NCBI GenBank assembly: GCA_037043015.1
Contig: CM073324.1
Span: 2,535,413 to 2,599,412, forward strand
DNA from: Bryum argenteum
Lineage: Eukaryota > Streptophyta > Bryopsida > Bryales > Bryaceae
Length of the DNA: 64,000 bases
Direction: 5' to 3'
The translations under genes and the position numbers were made by a program. This document shows, one piece after another, positions 12,901 to 23,790 of this stretch; position 1 is the first letter of the stretch, and every line of letters begins with the position of its first letter. Under the pieces are notes generated by a model. The model searched no databases. It saw only the letters and a list, made by a program, of their open reading frames with translations, and was not told the origin of the DNA.

Positions 12901-13868
12901 TGAACCCGTCCTTCTCTGTCGGCCCCCTGCGGAACCGGTTCCTCAACCCGTCGTCGCCCTTCTTCTTGATGTAGCCAATCGGGGAGTCCGGGAATTTGTA
13001 GGTCGCCTTCCAATGGCGAGGTCCCCAGTTATCTGTCTTCCCCCTCGAAGTGCGTCACGTACATCTCGGGAAGCGGTGGGTGATGGTCTCTCGATGATGG
13101 CACGATCCGCCAAATCCCACGGGGCATCGTACAGCCCGGCGCACCCCATCCGGAGGAGGTCCTCCCTCAGCTCCGCCTGGTGCAGCGGAAGTTCGGGCAC
13201 CTGCGGCTTCACCGACTTGAGGGGGATCGGCATCCCGGGTCGCCATGGGACGACTTCCCTCCTCTTCGGCATTGCTCCGGTTCTACTCTCCTGCAGCTGC
13301 CCGGAAATACTCTCTCCCTGCCTTCCCGGACTGACTCCGGTAGAAACCCTACTTCCCGAAACCCTAACCTCACAGAACTTCGCTTTTTCAACTCTCGCGG
13401 ATTGCTGAGCGCTCAAGATTGCTCGATCTCTCAAAACGCGCGGACTGGAATGGCTGAGAATGGAGGCGGCGGCTCCTAATAACAACAAACCGGAGTTCTC
13501 CTTCCGAGACATCATCACCCCGCACTCGAGACGTACACCGGGAATTACCCCGGTCATCATTGAGCCGCCGGTGGTTCTGTCGGGCGCCCGCGAGTTTTCC
13601 GGCCCTTTCTCCGGGTCGACCGGCGGCCCCGGTCATCAATCCGGTAGGAGAACCGGCCCATCCGGGCATCTCAGGGTATCAGCCGGATATCAATACGGGT
13701 ATCCGGTAGGCTCTAAAATCCCCTAAGGTTAGCCGGAGGGATCCTAACACAAAATTACTACCTACAAACTGGTTTAAGCAGACCGATTTTTATTTCCACT
13801 TGCTAAAATTACCCTTTTACTCCTAATTAATTGCTAAAAACAAAAATATTGGAGAACAGGGTTCGACA
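9924..13868 (-). mobile_element. TG...CA element family, copy B (3'-truncated, reverse)
   Basis: This is the reverse complement of the same family. It starts directly after the CA terminus of copy A, at a point corresponding to about 660 bp inside the element's 3' end. It runs to an intact 5' terminus at 13868 (reverse-strand start TGTCGAACCCTGTTCTCC). Immediately beyond lies gypsy reverse-transcriptase sequence, so B was inserted into that fossil. It carries the same coding-like segments as A and is likewise broken. No target duplication can be tested because its other end is missing. Confidence 0.75.
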
Positions 13869-14380
13869 AAGGGCATCACAAGGAACTCATAAGACCCATA
13901 CCTTGTGCGGCACGCGGTCTTTTCCACATCCGCATCCGCAATGCGGATTTGGTAGTAACCCGACTTTAAGTCTATGCGACTAAAGTACTTAGCTCCCGCC
14001 AATCTATCAAAGAGATCATCAATTCGAGGCAAAGGGTAGTTGTTCTTGATGGTCACCTTATTCAAGGCCCTATAATCAATGCACATCCTAAGTTTGCCAT
14101 CCTTCTTGTCCACAAAGAGGACCGGTGCACCATATGGTGACTTGCTTGGTCTCACATAACCCCTTTCCAACAAGTCGTTTAGTTGCTTCTTTAGCTCCAT
14201 CAACTCTTTTTGGTTTAACCGATAAGGTGCCTTAGAAGGTGGCTCAGCTCCAGGTAGCACCTTGATCTTGTGATCTACTTCTCTTCTTGGGGGTAGCTCT
14301 TTGGGTAACTCATTGGTAAGCACATCCTTGTACTTGGCCAACACCTCTTGAATTTCTTTGGGAAGGAGGGTAGCTAGGGC
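13869..14380 (-). mobile_element. Ty3/gypsy fossil, reverse-transcriptase part, chromovirus-like
   Basis: The reverse strand encodes a typical gypsy RT start: a [18 protein letters not shown]-like segment, [13 protein letters not shown], the [11 protein letters not shown] block and a VMPF motif. Coding stops exactly at the copy B boundary. On the other side, at 14381, it is interrupted by the inverted-repeat segment. Its missing 5' portion is very probably the gag-protease part at 34785-36590, which lies in the same orientation on the far side of that segment. It is a broken fossil. Confidence 0.8.
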
Positions 14381-14412
14381 GTGAGCAGAGAGCAGTGAGC
14401 GGAGAGCGGTGA
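14381..14412 (+). repeat. Left terminal inverted repeat of the 20.4-kb segment
   Basis: Two 14-bp units of the form GTGAGCRGAGAGCR followed by GTGA. It is inverted relative to 34753-34784 and lies directly next to gypsy RT coding sequence. Confidence 0.75.
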
Positions 14413-15033
14413 TTAGAAAAATGACACTGCGGAGAGCATAAATATGACCAAAATTGGAAGATTTTGAGTATATTCTGAGAATATCAAATATAATACCTAT
14501 TACCGTGGATTTTTTATATTTTATATTTGAAACTTTATATGTAATATTTTGCCTATAACCGTGGATGTTTGGACCTGTAACCACGCATATTAAACCCTTC
14601 TACATTTTGATATATCAAACTTAATCTTAAAGTTTCCAATTTATAATTTCCACGTAGCACACTTAATATGACTATAAGGAAATGCGTTTAAAATCGACCA
14701 TGTGCGGGAGAAGTTGGAGGTCGTTTGCAACAATTTTGGCTAATTTCGTTTAAATCATTTCTTCATCAAGTACAAAAACGTATGACTAATTGACAAGGTA
14801 ATTAACAAGTTCATGCAAAAATTGACAACCACACAAACTTGGCATATTTAAATCTACGAGCAAGGAAGCATGCTAATTATAGCTACAAGAATAGTAATAA
14901 ACAAGTGGATTGGCATATATATTATAATATATAAATCATATTATCAAGGATTATAAACTCGTAACACTTACAACAATATATCATCATATGCCTAAATCTG
15001 GCCTATAAGTAATAGTACCAAGAGAAATAGAGC
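14413..15033. other. AT-rich noncoding flank downstream of the transposase gene
   Basis: I see no coding sequence here. A further GCGGAGAGC, resembling part of the terminal unit, occurs at about 14429. The rest is AT-rich and probably contains the transposase gene's 3' untranslated region. Confidence 0.5.
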
Positions 15034-18000
15034 TTAGGTAGTAGCATGTAGTAGAATACCCGACTCTAATGCTAACTTGATCTCATTGAAGCTGAAGGTT
15101 GGTGCGTGAATAAACAGATTCACGTCAGGATCAAGAGCACACACGGTTAAGAGAATGTAGTACAAATGCTTGCACGGTCGAAAATGCTTCCCTTTTCTAC
15201 CGAACTCTGACATTGTAACCTTAAACGCATCGCAGTTGCAATCTGGATAAGAGCTGATCACCACGTTGTAAACGGATTCCGTTGGACTTGGTTTGGACTG
15301 CAAACGAACAACACAGCCAAATCCAGGTTGGGGTATCATAGTCACCTTAAGAATGGTCGCGTTCATCGCTGCTGCAGAACCGATATTCAATTTCATCTTC
15401 GAAGAGGGGACCGTCAAACTCCTTCGAATATTCTTAGACTTCCTCGACTTGGGAAATACATCTGGATTGGGCGGAACTGGGACATTTGAGAAGTTATGAG
15501 GAGGTGGAGGGGCATTGTTGAAAAGACGGTTGGGTGGCAAGGTTTCCTTTTGCGGGAGTTGAAAGCCTGCATTCTCAAGTGCAAGGATCTCAGGAAGAGT
15601 AAGCTTGGTACCAATCTTGACAGGCCAGATATTTGGGATTGGTGGGCGATCAATTGTATTATTCAAAAACGGCTGGATCCACTTGCGGCGAGATCCTTTC
15701 ACACACCTCTCGATATCATCCGGACAGAAAACGAACTGCATGAATTCTGGAGCTGGCGCCTTGTAGTGTTGCCAAACACCAGAGTAGGTTGGTACCGGTG
15801 TGCTCTTCGCGTTTTGGATAAGTCGATTCTCGCATTTCTTCTTCGTCGTCGCGACTGTTGCGCCCAACAAGATTTGCCGAGAAGATCTTTGGAAGTCGGG
15901 CAATATGCCAAACTCTTTCATTGACCTTCGATTCCTGCACGCTTGTTACTCGACGAACATCTCCTGCTACGGCGACGGGTTCGGCAACAACATGCTGAAC
16001 ATCTTCTGGCGTCTCAGCGATTGGAGGTAGGGTACTTGTACGAGCTCTAGAGACCCTCTTCCCCACACGAGGATGAGAGAAATTAACGGTATCTGGTCGA
16101 TGCGTTTCTTCTTCAGCTCCAATCGGGAGATCAACATGACGTTTTTTGGAACCAAATACTTCCTCTCCTTCCAAATGAGCATCCCGGTTGCAAAACACCT
16201 CAGCTCCTGGCATGTCCATGACCGCCTTGTTGAGGCACAAGGGGTCCCCTGTACGATTTGCACGTCGTTGGGCAGCCCTCAAGGCATTCCTAAGACGTAA
16301 TTCTTCGACGCCGGGTCCATTGCCAGCAGTACCTCCAATTTGAAATGGTGGTATCCAACAACTTGCAGAAATGCTCGCACGTAGTCATCCACGGCTGCAA
16401 CGTAGAGATCCCCACCGTTCTTGCCGGATGCTTGCATCCACTTATTGTGGACCGTCTCCGCAAGATTGCATGATGGCATCTCGGCGATTTGTTCTGGCGT
16501 AAAACGTTTCTCCTATAAAAAATTGAGGACAAAGATTTCAGCACATAAAATCATCAGTTGGCATTAACTTCATGAACCAATAAAGAAATAATTGTGACTA
16601 GATATTATGGAAGAGAACCTACCAATTCCATGAAGTTCCCCCACTGCCGATAACGATAATGCCAGAATACAAGCCAGAGGGTCAGGGAACGAATTCCAGA
16701 TTCAGATGCTGCTCCAGCCGATGTCCACCAGGCCTTGATAGCCATGAACCTTGTTTCAGCTTCAGCCATTGAACTTGCATCCTTGTATTGTTTGCACAGA
16801 AGTCTATGTTGATCCTGCAGATCATGAACAATGTACTGTTTGGTGTGTTTTTCCATTGACTGTGTCCAATGGAATAAACATGTTCGTTCACGACCCTCCA
16901 TTGGGATGCTTGGATCTCCGCTGCCATACACAATCCGAATAGCATTCCAGTTGGCTTGTGCACTGTCCGCCATGAAGCCTTGAAATTGAGGATTGGGAAT
17001 CCCGTTTCTGGCCATTACATGGTTAAGATTCTTCTAGAAAAGGATTTGTGCTTCTCGATCCTCGGATTGAAAATCACAACATGCGATGGTCATGACGCGC
17101 TTGTATTTCGAATCATAAACGTAGCAGGCCATTGTGGTCCACTTGGCAATGCGTTTAACATGGTCAAACATGATCCATGCGTCCTCAAGTTTGCTACCAG
17201 GTTGCATCCTGCGGACAAGGTCCACTCCACTACCTGGTCCAACCTCGGACATTTTGAAGATGAACACTTTGTCTCCGTCATCGCCTTGGCCAGGGAACAC
17301 GTTGCGCTGCACGTACGCCCAATTACTAAGTCCTCTGAGCTTTGTGATACCGTCCATGACACCAAACTTACGGAGATATCGAAACGAAGTCACACGGTTC
17401 CTTAAGGCCGGGGAATTGAGCTCTTCTGACTATCAAAGACGGGCTCCAACTCTTGCGGCGTGAGAAGCTTAGGTTGTTCATCCTCATTGCGAAGAAGGTA
17501 GTTGCCAAGCGGCTCTTTGCTAGTCTCGAGAACTATCTTGGAGCATGTTTGCTGTGGTGTACGTTCGACTTGCTCTTGAATAATTTGGTCTATGGTAAAC
17601 TTCACCTCTCTGTCGTCTCCAATCTTAACGGGATGGCGATGTTCTCCCAGAGATGAATGCATGCACGTTCTTGATCATCTCGCGCCGTGAACATAGAATA
17701 TCTTGGCATCACAATTAGAAATGCAAGACGGAGGCTCCTTACAGATCTTGCAGACAATAGTCGATCTTGCTGGTGGACATAATCCAATGAGAAAGGAGTC
17801 CTTGGAGGTTCCTTCAAATTCCACTTCTTTTGTTGCTAAAGCTTTATCCGTCCGCTCCAAGTAATTGCACTTGTCGTTGACGCATTTGAGGTGGCCAACA
17901 CAGTTCGAGGATCCGAAAGACATTCCAAGAGAGTTGCTGATGTTGGTGGTCATGGTTCTCGTCCAGACGTGACCATCATACTGCTTATCCATGCCTTCCA

Positions 18001-18754
18001 TCGAGCGAGCATTTTTGTGAACGGAAGCAGCAGCAGCAGGGGGTAGAATGAAAAGAACATTACCATCAAATTGGGGAGGTAGGAAGTCAACCTTGACAGT
18101 TTGGATTGCATCATAGTTGATCTTCTTCAACATTGTTTTGCTTCCCGACATACTGGCCAGTTTGCGGAGGGAGTCTAGGATGTTTTTGTTGTTTTTGGAA
18201 ATAGAAAGTTGTAGGAAGGGTGATCAGAGAGAATGACGTGAGTCTTGGGAGATAGTAGATGGAGATCTCGATTTGATGGGGAGCTTAGTTGGTCGGAAAA
18301 CTAAGTTTCTCTCATCATCTGATGAGTCTGACAAATCTATAGTGTGGCGAATACCTGGCTCTATTTTGACACGGACTACAGGTTGTGTGGTCATGGTACA
18401 AGTTGAAGACTCACGTGGGGTTAATAGAACTGTAGATGCTTCAATGATCGACGTAGAGGTGCCATAGAGTTTATACTTTCCGGGGAAGGAGATGATACAC
18501 CTCACGGCCATCCTCGTCACTGAAAGCATTGACAACTACAGAGTGTTGGAGCTCATTAGTGATAGGATCAAGGACATCGCGCTCGAGCCACAACGAGGAA
18601 GTTTCATAGCAAAATCGAATAGATAAGCGATCGGGGGAATACGAGAAGACCATCGATTGTGCGGGACATAGAAGGAGGGGCAATCCTAAACCGGCAAAGA
18701 CGAATTTCAATCATCTTTCTTTGTGACGCGCTTTGCTTTGCTAGACTCGGCCAT
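15034..18754 (-). CDS. MULE/KDZ-like DDE transposase with N-terminal zinc domain and C-terminal SWIM finger
   Basis: Read on the reverse strand from ATG at 18754. The N-terminal part contains VRVKIEPG (a sumoylation-type site) and TIDLSDSSDDE (SUMO-interaction-like). A cysteine/histidine zinc domain follows (CVGHLKCVNDKCNYLER ... CKIC ... RACIHLWE), resembling WRKY-GCM1-type fingers of MULE/KDZ transposases. The catalytic core shows WTTMACYVYDS, then FMADSAQANWNAI with a CLFHW motif (C..H after the second Asp). A MPSCNLAETVHNKWMQASG block and a SWIM finger close the protein (CNCDAF at about 15237, CKH at about 15168). At least one intron is clear (16513-16622, GT-AG). Reading frame is lost at several points, including near the start codon, so the gene is probably inactive. 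The MULE versus KDZ assignment is uncertain. Confidence 0.72.
16513..16622 (-). other. Intron of the transposase gene
   Basis: On the reverse strand a GTAGGT donor follows the NFMELV segment and a pyrimidine-rich TTTTTTATAG acceptor precedes the EKRFTPEQIAEMPSCNL segment. The 110-bp length is normal for a plant intron. Confidence 0.7.
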
Positions 18755-19697
18755 TGAACTCAAGACGCAAAAGTTGTGATTAGAGAGAGGTGCGGGAAGA
18801 GGAGGGCGTAGTTTTATAGTGTTGGAGAGTTAGTAATGTAATACGACCTATGCAATCATGCATACCAGCTGTTGCACAACAAGTTGCATATGGAGGAAGT
18901 AGGACATATTGATAATATATAAACATATTGATAATATATTTATTTCTAATTTGGAGTTTTAACTTTTAAAGGAGAAGTTCAGCAGTGACCCCCACGCAAA
19001 CCATATATGAAATATGCAAACAAAGTTTCTTTGAATAGATTGATTCAATTGGAGTTAAACTTCCATTTGGGGTAAAGTATAGGAGAATAATTCAAACCAA
19101 ATGATATAGTTATATATATACCAAACGGGGAAGCAAATCGATGATGGTTTGAAAAGGTGACGGTGGCCGTCTTTGTCAGGTTAGTTCTATATTTGAAATG
19201 GCGTTTAGTTAATAGATTAGCCGATATATATTAGCCAAATTTTATAAGCCTATCATCCAAATTTTACAATCCTAATTATCATTAATTCGGCTATTATCTA
19301 AAATAGTAGCTCTGCAGTTATAGATTAAAAGGAAGGTCTTTAATAGCGCTGTGACGACCTGATAACTGACTGCCGTCATATATTTATTACTTAACAAGTT
19401 GTACGACAGTCAGAAATAGTCATAATTTGAACACTACCAAAATAATGGTTACAATTTTCACGCTACCAAACATAAGGCACAACAAAATAAGCTCTCCTTG
19501 ATTATATCTTAGCGCCGGCAAATTCAGTGTATTATTGGATTGAGTTATCTCTTACGATAAATATCTCGTGATTGAAAAAAGTGTAGATTGATTTGGTATA
19601 TCTATGGAATTATGAAGATTATGCCAGCTGAAGAATATTCATTATCTCAGACCTGACTAAGATATATAGGGTCTGTACACTTCAGTTTTTGGTAGAG
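18755..19697. promoter_or_regulatory. Divergent intergenic region between transposase gene and small forward gene
   Basis: About 940 bp of AT-rich sequence separates the reverse-strand ATG at 18754 from the forward ATG at 19698. The geometry makes a shared bidirectional promoter likely. Several TATATA stretches are present but none can be singled out as a core promoter. No coding sequence is seen. Confidence 0.4.
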
Positions 19698-20294
19698 ATG
19701 ATCACTAGATCGAGAGCAAGAGCAGATAGGGAAGTGAGGAGGACCATTGCAAAACAGAGGCGCAAAGAGAGGATGCAAAGGTTAGAATCAGGAGAGAACG
19801 TCGAGACTCCGTATAATTTGCGGCAAACAATGGGTAGACAAGGGGGTACTTCTTCTAGGGGTACAAGTAGAGGTTCCAAAGGAAATAAGGCGTTTGATGT
19901 CTCGGCGGTTGCTCCCATCGTTCTATTTCCAATTACAGAGGAAGAAACTCGTGTTTACGAAGGGAGAAGTGAGGTGTTGTATATTTTCAATCCCAATGAT
20001 GTTTTTTTAATTGCAATCGTAATGTTATGTTTTATGTAGGATTATTAACACGGTTAAGGCCCATAATCATTCTTTGTATTAACATCTATTCAATCAGAGT
20101 ACTTTGCCGTTTGTAACAAGTTTAGCTTTTGTTTGCATTCAAATCATGTTTACAGGTCAAGTTCTTAGCTAATGATTACTTACCCATTATTGTTGTAGAC
20201 TCGGTAGTAGCAAGGAGCATTTGATTGTGTTGATGAAGGTCTAGACGATTGTGAAAACGACATGGATAATGATCTGCATAATTATGCAGAAGAG
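19698..20294 (+). CDS. Small two-exon gene or 5' exons of a larger gene: basic then acidic protein
   Basis: Exon 1 (19698-19968) encodes a very basic start (MITRSRARADREVRR, then Arg/Lys-rich) and a Gly/Ser stretch, ending in an acidic segment. A GTGAGG donor follows. Exon 2 (20215-20294) begins after a CAAG acceptor and encodes an acidic run including DEGLDDCENDMDNDLHNYAEE, followed by GTATAT. The junction phase is consistent: one leftover base plus two. No stop codon follows within a recognisable third exon. Exon 2 ends in phase 0, as does the start of the exon at 29427, so these may be upstream exons of the ParB/methyltransferase-like gene, separated from it by copy C. I do not recognise a domain; the basic part suggests nucleic-acid binding. 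Confidence 0.45.
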
Positions 20295-23200
20295 GTATAT
20301 ACTTCCAGCCATATGTTAAAGGTTACAATTGCGTATCGTTTGAGTAGTTAACAGTGCATCGTATCGAGAAGATAGGATTTTCACGGGCGAGGGTTTTTAA
20401 TGGTTTCCATAAGACTAGCGGAACCACCCAGTCGGACCTTGAAACAGAATGATCTCTTTCAATTAGATGTTGCTCCCAAAACCCGTCAAATATTCTAATT
20501 ATCTACCCCAACCCCTACCACTACTACTCGACAACACCTTTTCCCTCCACGCCTCCTTGAAGTCTATGTAGCTAGTCTCGGTGCCGAGAACCATATTCTC
20601 CATCTCCGAATGTGGTCTGTACTTTTGGATAGTACCAACACCCTCTCCCTTTACGGTTTGGCAGGACATCCCCTAAGGTGGTACTTATTAGCGTGCTTGC
20701 CTTCTTGCCCCACAACCCTGCCCGGCCAAATAATAATTTGGGGTAACTTTGCCCCCTATTTTTCATTGGTAGATGTCACTCATCATGCCACGAAGGGGTG
20801 CTACAAGAGTAAGATGGGCTCTTAAATCCCATTTCCAAACTACCAATCTCAAAAAAAGTGGTTGAAGGGTAGCTTCGGGTTCCATGGAAGTGGAGCCTCT
20901 TTTCCACTTACACGTTCATTTCCAATGCCCTACTTTCATTATTGGCAAAGGCGCACCTAACCCACCAATCAGTACCAAACAGTCAGTGCTTCTTTTTTCG
21001 TTCGCCTGATTCCCTCTTGGCCAGTAAAAAATCCTTACTTCTAAAATGTGACCCAACCTAGTTTGTTGAAAAAAAAAGTTCGGTTCAGTTTGTTGAAAAA
21101 AAAATACAACGAACAGTACACACCAAACTGATGGAAAGGCCGAAAGGCGCACCTAACCCCAGAAAGTGGAAAAAGTGAGCTCCCTGCATAGCCGACCTCC
21201 GGCACAGCTCTCTCATCGCACTCCCGACTCTCTCTCCCATCGACACTCCCGATTCTCTGAACTCCATTGTCGATTTAGAGTAGCTCTCTACTGCTTCCGA
21301 TTAGAGTCAGCAAATCCTTTTATGCTGCTGTGTCCGCATTAGAAGATTGACCTCATTGCTCTTACGAACTAGAAAATGTGAGGATATACGCAAGGTCTGT
21401 GATCGACATTGCCAACTCATGTAATTGTTCCGATGTTGCAGATAAACGAGATGGAGTTGGAGATCACGCACACTACACTTTCTGCAATGCCTGAGGTGCG
21501 TAATCATCACAAAATTTTGTGGTTCAATTTTAGGGTTTCAAGTTTGAAGTTGTCGTATTCTTCCTTTGCCACTTTGCCTAGAATATCTTTGTCTCGATGC
21601 ACCGAGATACTATCAAGCAGCTTAGAATAAGTATCACCGTTCAGCTCCAATCGGGAGAGTGTATTGAATTCTCGTAGTTTTAAGCTGCAAAGTGTGGCGG
21701 TGGTGATGAGAATGAGGCCGCACAGATAACATCGAACCCTGTGCATCTCGCGGGGACCACCGCGGGATCACATCGATCCGGCTTGTTCAATCTGGCGGAA
21801 TTGTTCAATAGATCCTCATTTGCAAAATTACTTTCAATAACCTCAATCTACTGTGAGCATCTTGCTTTGATGGTGACAGAGCTGTGACAAGTAGGGTGGA
21901 CGGAGGCAGGAAAACTTGGATTACGTTAGATGCACGAGAGCAGATGGGTAGAGCGATGATTGGGAAGTGTGTGTTCATGGATGGTCTTTAGAGATTTCTT
22001 CAGTGCTTCACGGGCAGTGGGGTGGATGATGTGCATGAGTGCTGAAGGCTGGTTGTGTTACGGTTGGTTTTGTTAAGCGCATGAAACAGCTCGCACAAAT
22101 TCAACAAAGAAGAAAGAACAAAGCAGGTGGGAACATGCAACAAAGCAAAATCCGGCGACTCAGCAACAGCAGGTGCAGCAGGATCGGGTGGGGCAAGTGA
22201 ATATGGACGTTTTGAACTCATTCCGTCCGAACGACCTGTTTACGGTGGGATGGAGCCGAGTCCGAGCACGAACAAAGACCGCACTGGCAAGGTATGGTGT
22301 TGAATTACTCGTTAAGCTGCATTTATTTGTTCCTATGGAATATGGCATTCTGGCGAATGTGAATGGCAACCTTGGGGGTTATGAAATGTGCTCGTTATGG
22401 AATGTGCTTGTTCATTTCAAGGGAGCTGCGGAGCCGACTTGAGCCTACGTCCATGTCTTTACCCAGTGTACTAGGTGATCGCAGTGTTGTGTGGTAGGGA
22501 TCGGATACATGCAGGGACCGTGTGGAGTGTGGAGACGTTGCTCTTATGAGATGGCATGGTTCGTGGGTGGGCTCTGGTGTGCATGTTGCCTTGGTTGGGC
22601 GAGTGTTACATTTCGTTGCTCTTGCTTGACCTACCATGCTTCTCTTTGCATGATTTCGTTGCCGTGTTTTCTTGTCGTGATGGTGTGCTGGTTTGGTGTT
22701 AGCTGAATTACGACAGGGAACAGAGTGAGGGAGATGGTCATCGAGGTGTCTACTAGATTCAGAGTGGTGTCGATGTTGCTGTTAATGTTGATGAGTGTGG
22801 GATTGAGTGATGGTGCTGAGTTTCACCGCCCAGAAGCAATCCAGCTGCGAGTCTCCAAACGCCGAGTGGGTGTCAGCTTGTCGACGAATGGGTTCCGTGG
22901 ATTATCTTGTCTCTCGTGCCGAGACACTATCAGCAGTCAACGTTCGGCTCAATCGGGAGAGTGCATTATTTTCGTAGCCTTCAGCTGTGGAGTATTGCAC
23001 ACCGCCCGATCTGAAATTTTACGCTTGAGCAATAGAATCCCGATTGGCGAATTGATAGTTCGGTGAGAGAGTGTAAGCTACGGGAGAATCATGAGTCATT
23101 TATCACTTGCGAGGAAGTGGGCCGCATCGTTATGCGAGCGGGTTAATTCCCAATGCGGGTAATGTATCGAATAGTGACTAGTAAGCTACCTAAAAAGGAG

Positions 23201-23790
23201 CTTGCTCATGTAAATCGGAGGGTCCACCGGGAGAACGGTTACATTCGATAGGTCCCGGACGATCTAGCGATCTCCGCTGCGATGCGGTATGACTTGGCTA
23301 AGTTAACTACGGTCATCGACTTGTCGACGAGTTGTTGCCTAGATATTCTTGTCTCGATGCACCGAGACATGATCAGCAGTGAGTGAGTATCCCGTGCTAA
23401 AGATTGTCCGTCAGGAGGGCGCCAAAGCAAGCGCAGTGGCTAGGGAGGATGAAGTTGTTTAGTTTATCAACGACCTCCATTTTAAAATTGGTGGGCCTGA
23501 CATGGCACCTACAAAGCGCAGATTTCATCCCAACACTCCTGGAATAATCATACTAACCCCATTCCCCTGATCTCTCTCTCTCTTCTCTCTTTCTTAGCCC
23601 TCAATGATCAGCACGTAATGTATAATTTGTGTAAGTAGAGTCTTGTTTTGTGAGATTTTCAGTTTTCTACTATCAGAAGAGTTACTTGTCAATGCAAGTG
23701 GACGTTTTGATGCTTTTAAATGAGTCGATGATTATCTGAGGGCATTTTTGGGTTTGCTGACAACAACTGTAGCTTTGTCAAAATTGAAAG
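20295..23790. other. Noncoding region with dispersed diverged repeats and palindromic motifs
   Basis: There is no convincing coding sequence. A diverged repeat of about 80-100 bp occurs around 21540-21680, 22870-22980 and 23310-23385. Each copy contains TGTCTC..CGAGA followed by a version of TATCAGCAG. A related palindrome lies at 20575-20590. A CT microsatellite is at about 23574-23597. The region may be a very long intron or spacer of the 20.4-kb segment. Confidence 0.5.

Larger units (their letters stand above)
5664..13868. repeat. Large tail-to-tail inverted repeat formed by copies A and B
   Basis: Copies A and B are in opposite orientation with no spacer at 9923/9924. The paired arms cover most of about 4 kb, apart from the missing ends of each copy. 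This is the largest inverted repeat in the window and could extrude or snap back. A transcript through the junction could form very long double-stranded RNA, a possible silencing trigger (inference). Confidence 0.8.

Noticed and set aside
22173-22442. Forward open frame of 89 codons in the palindrome-bearing spacer
   Set aside because: No similarity recognised, no splice or start context, and it overlaps reverse frames of similar length.
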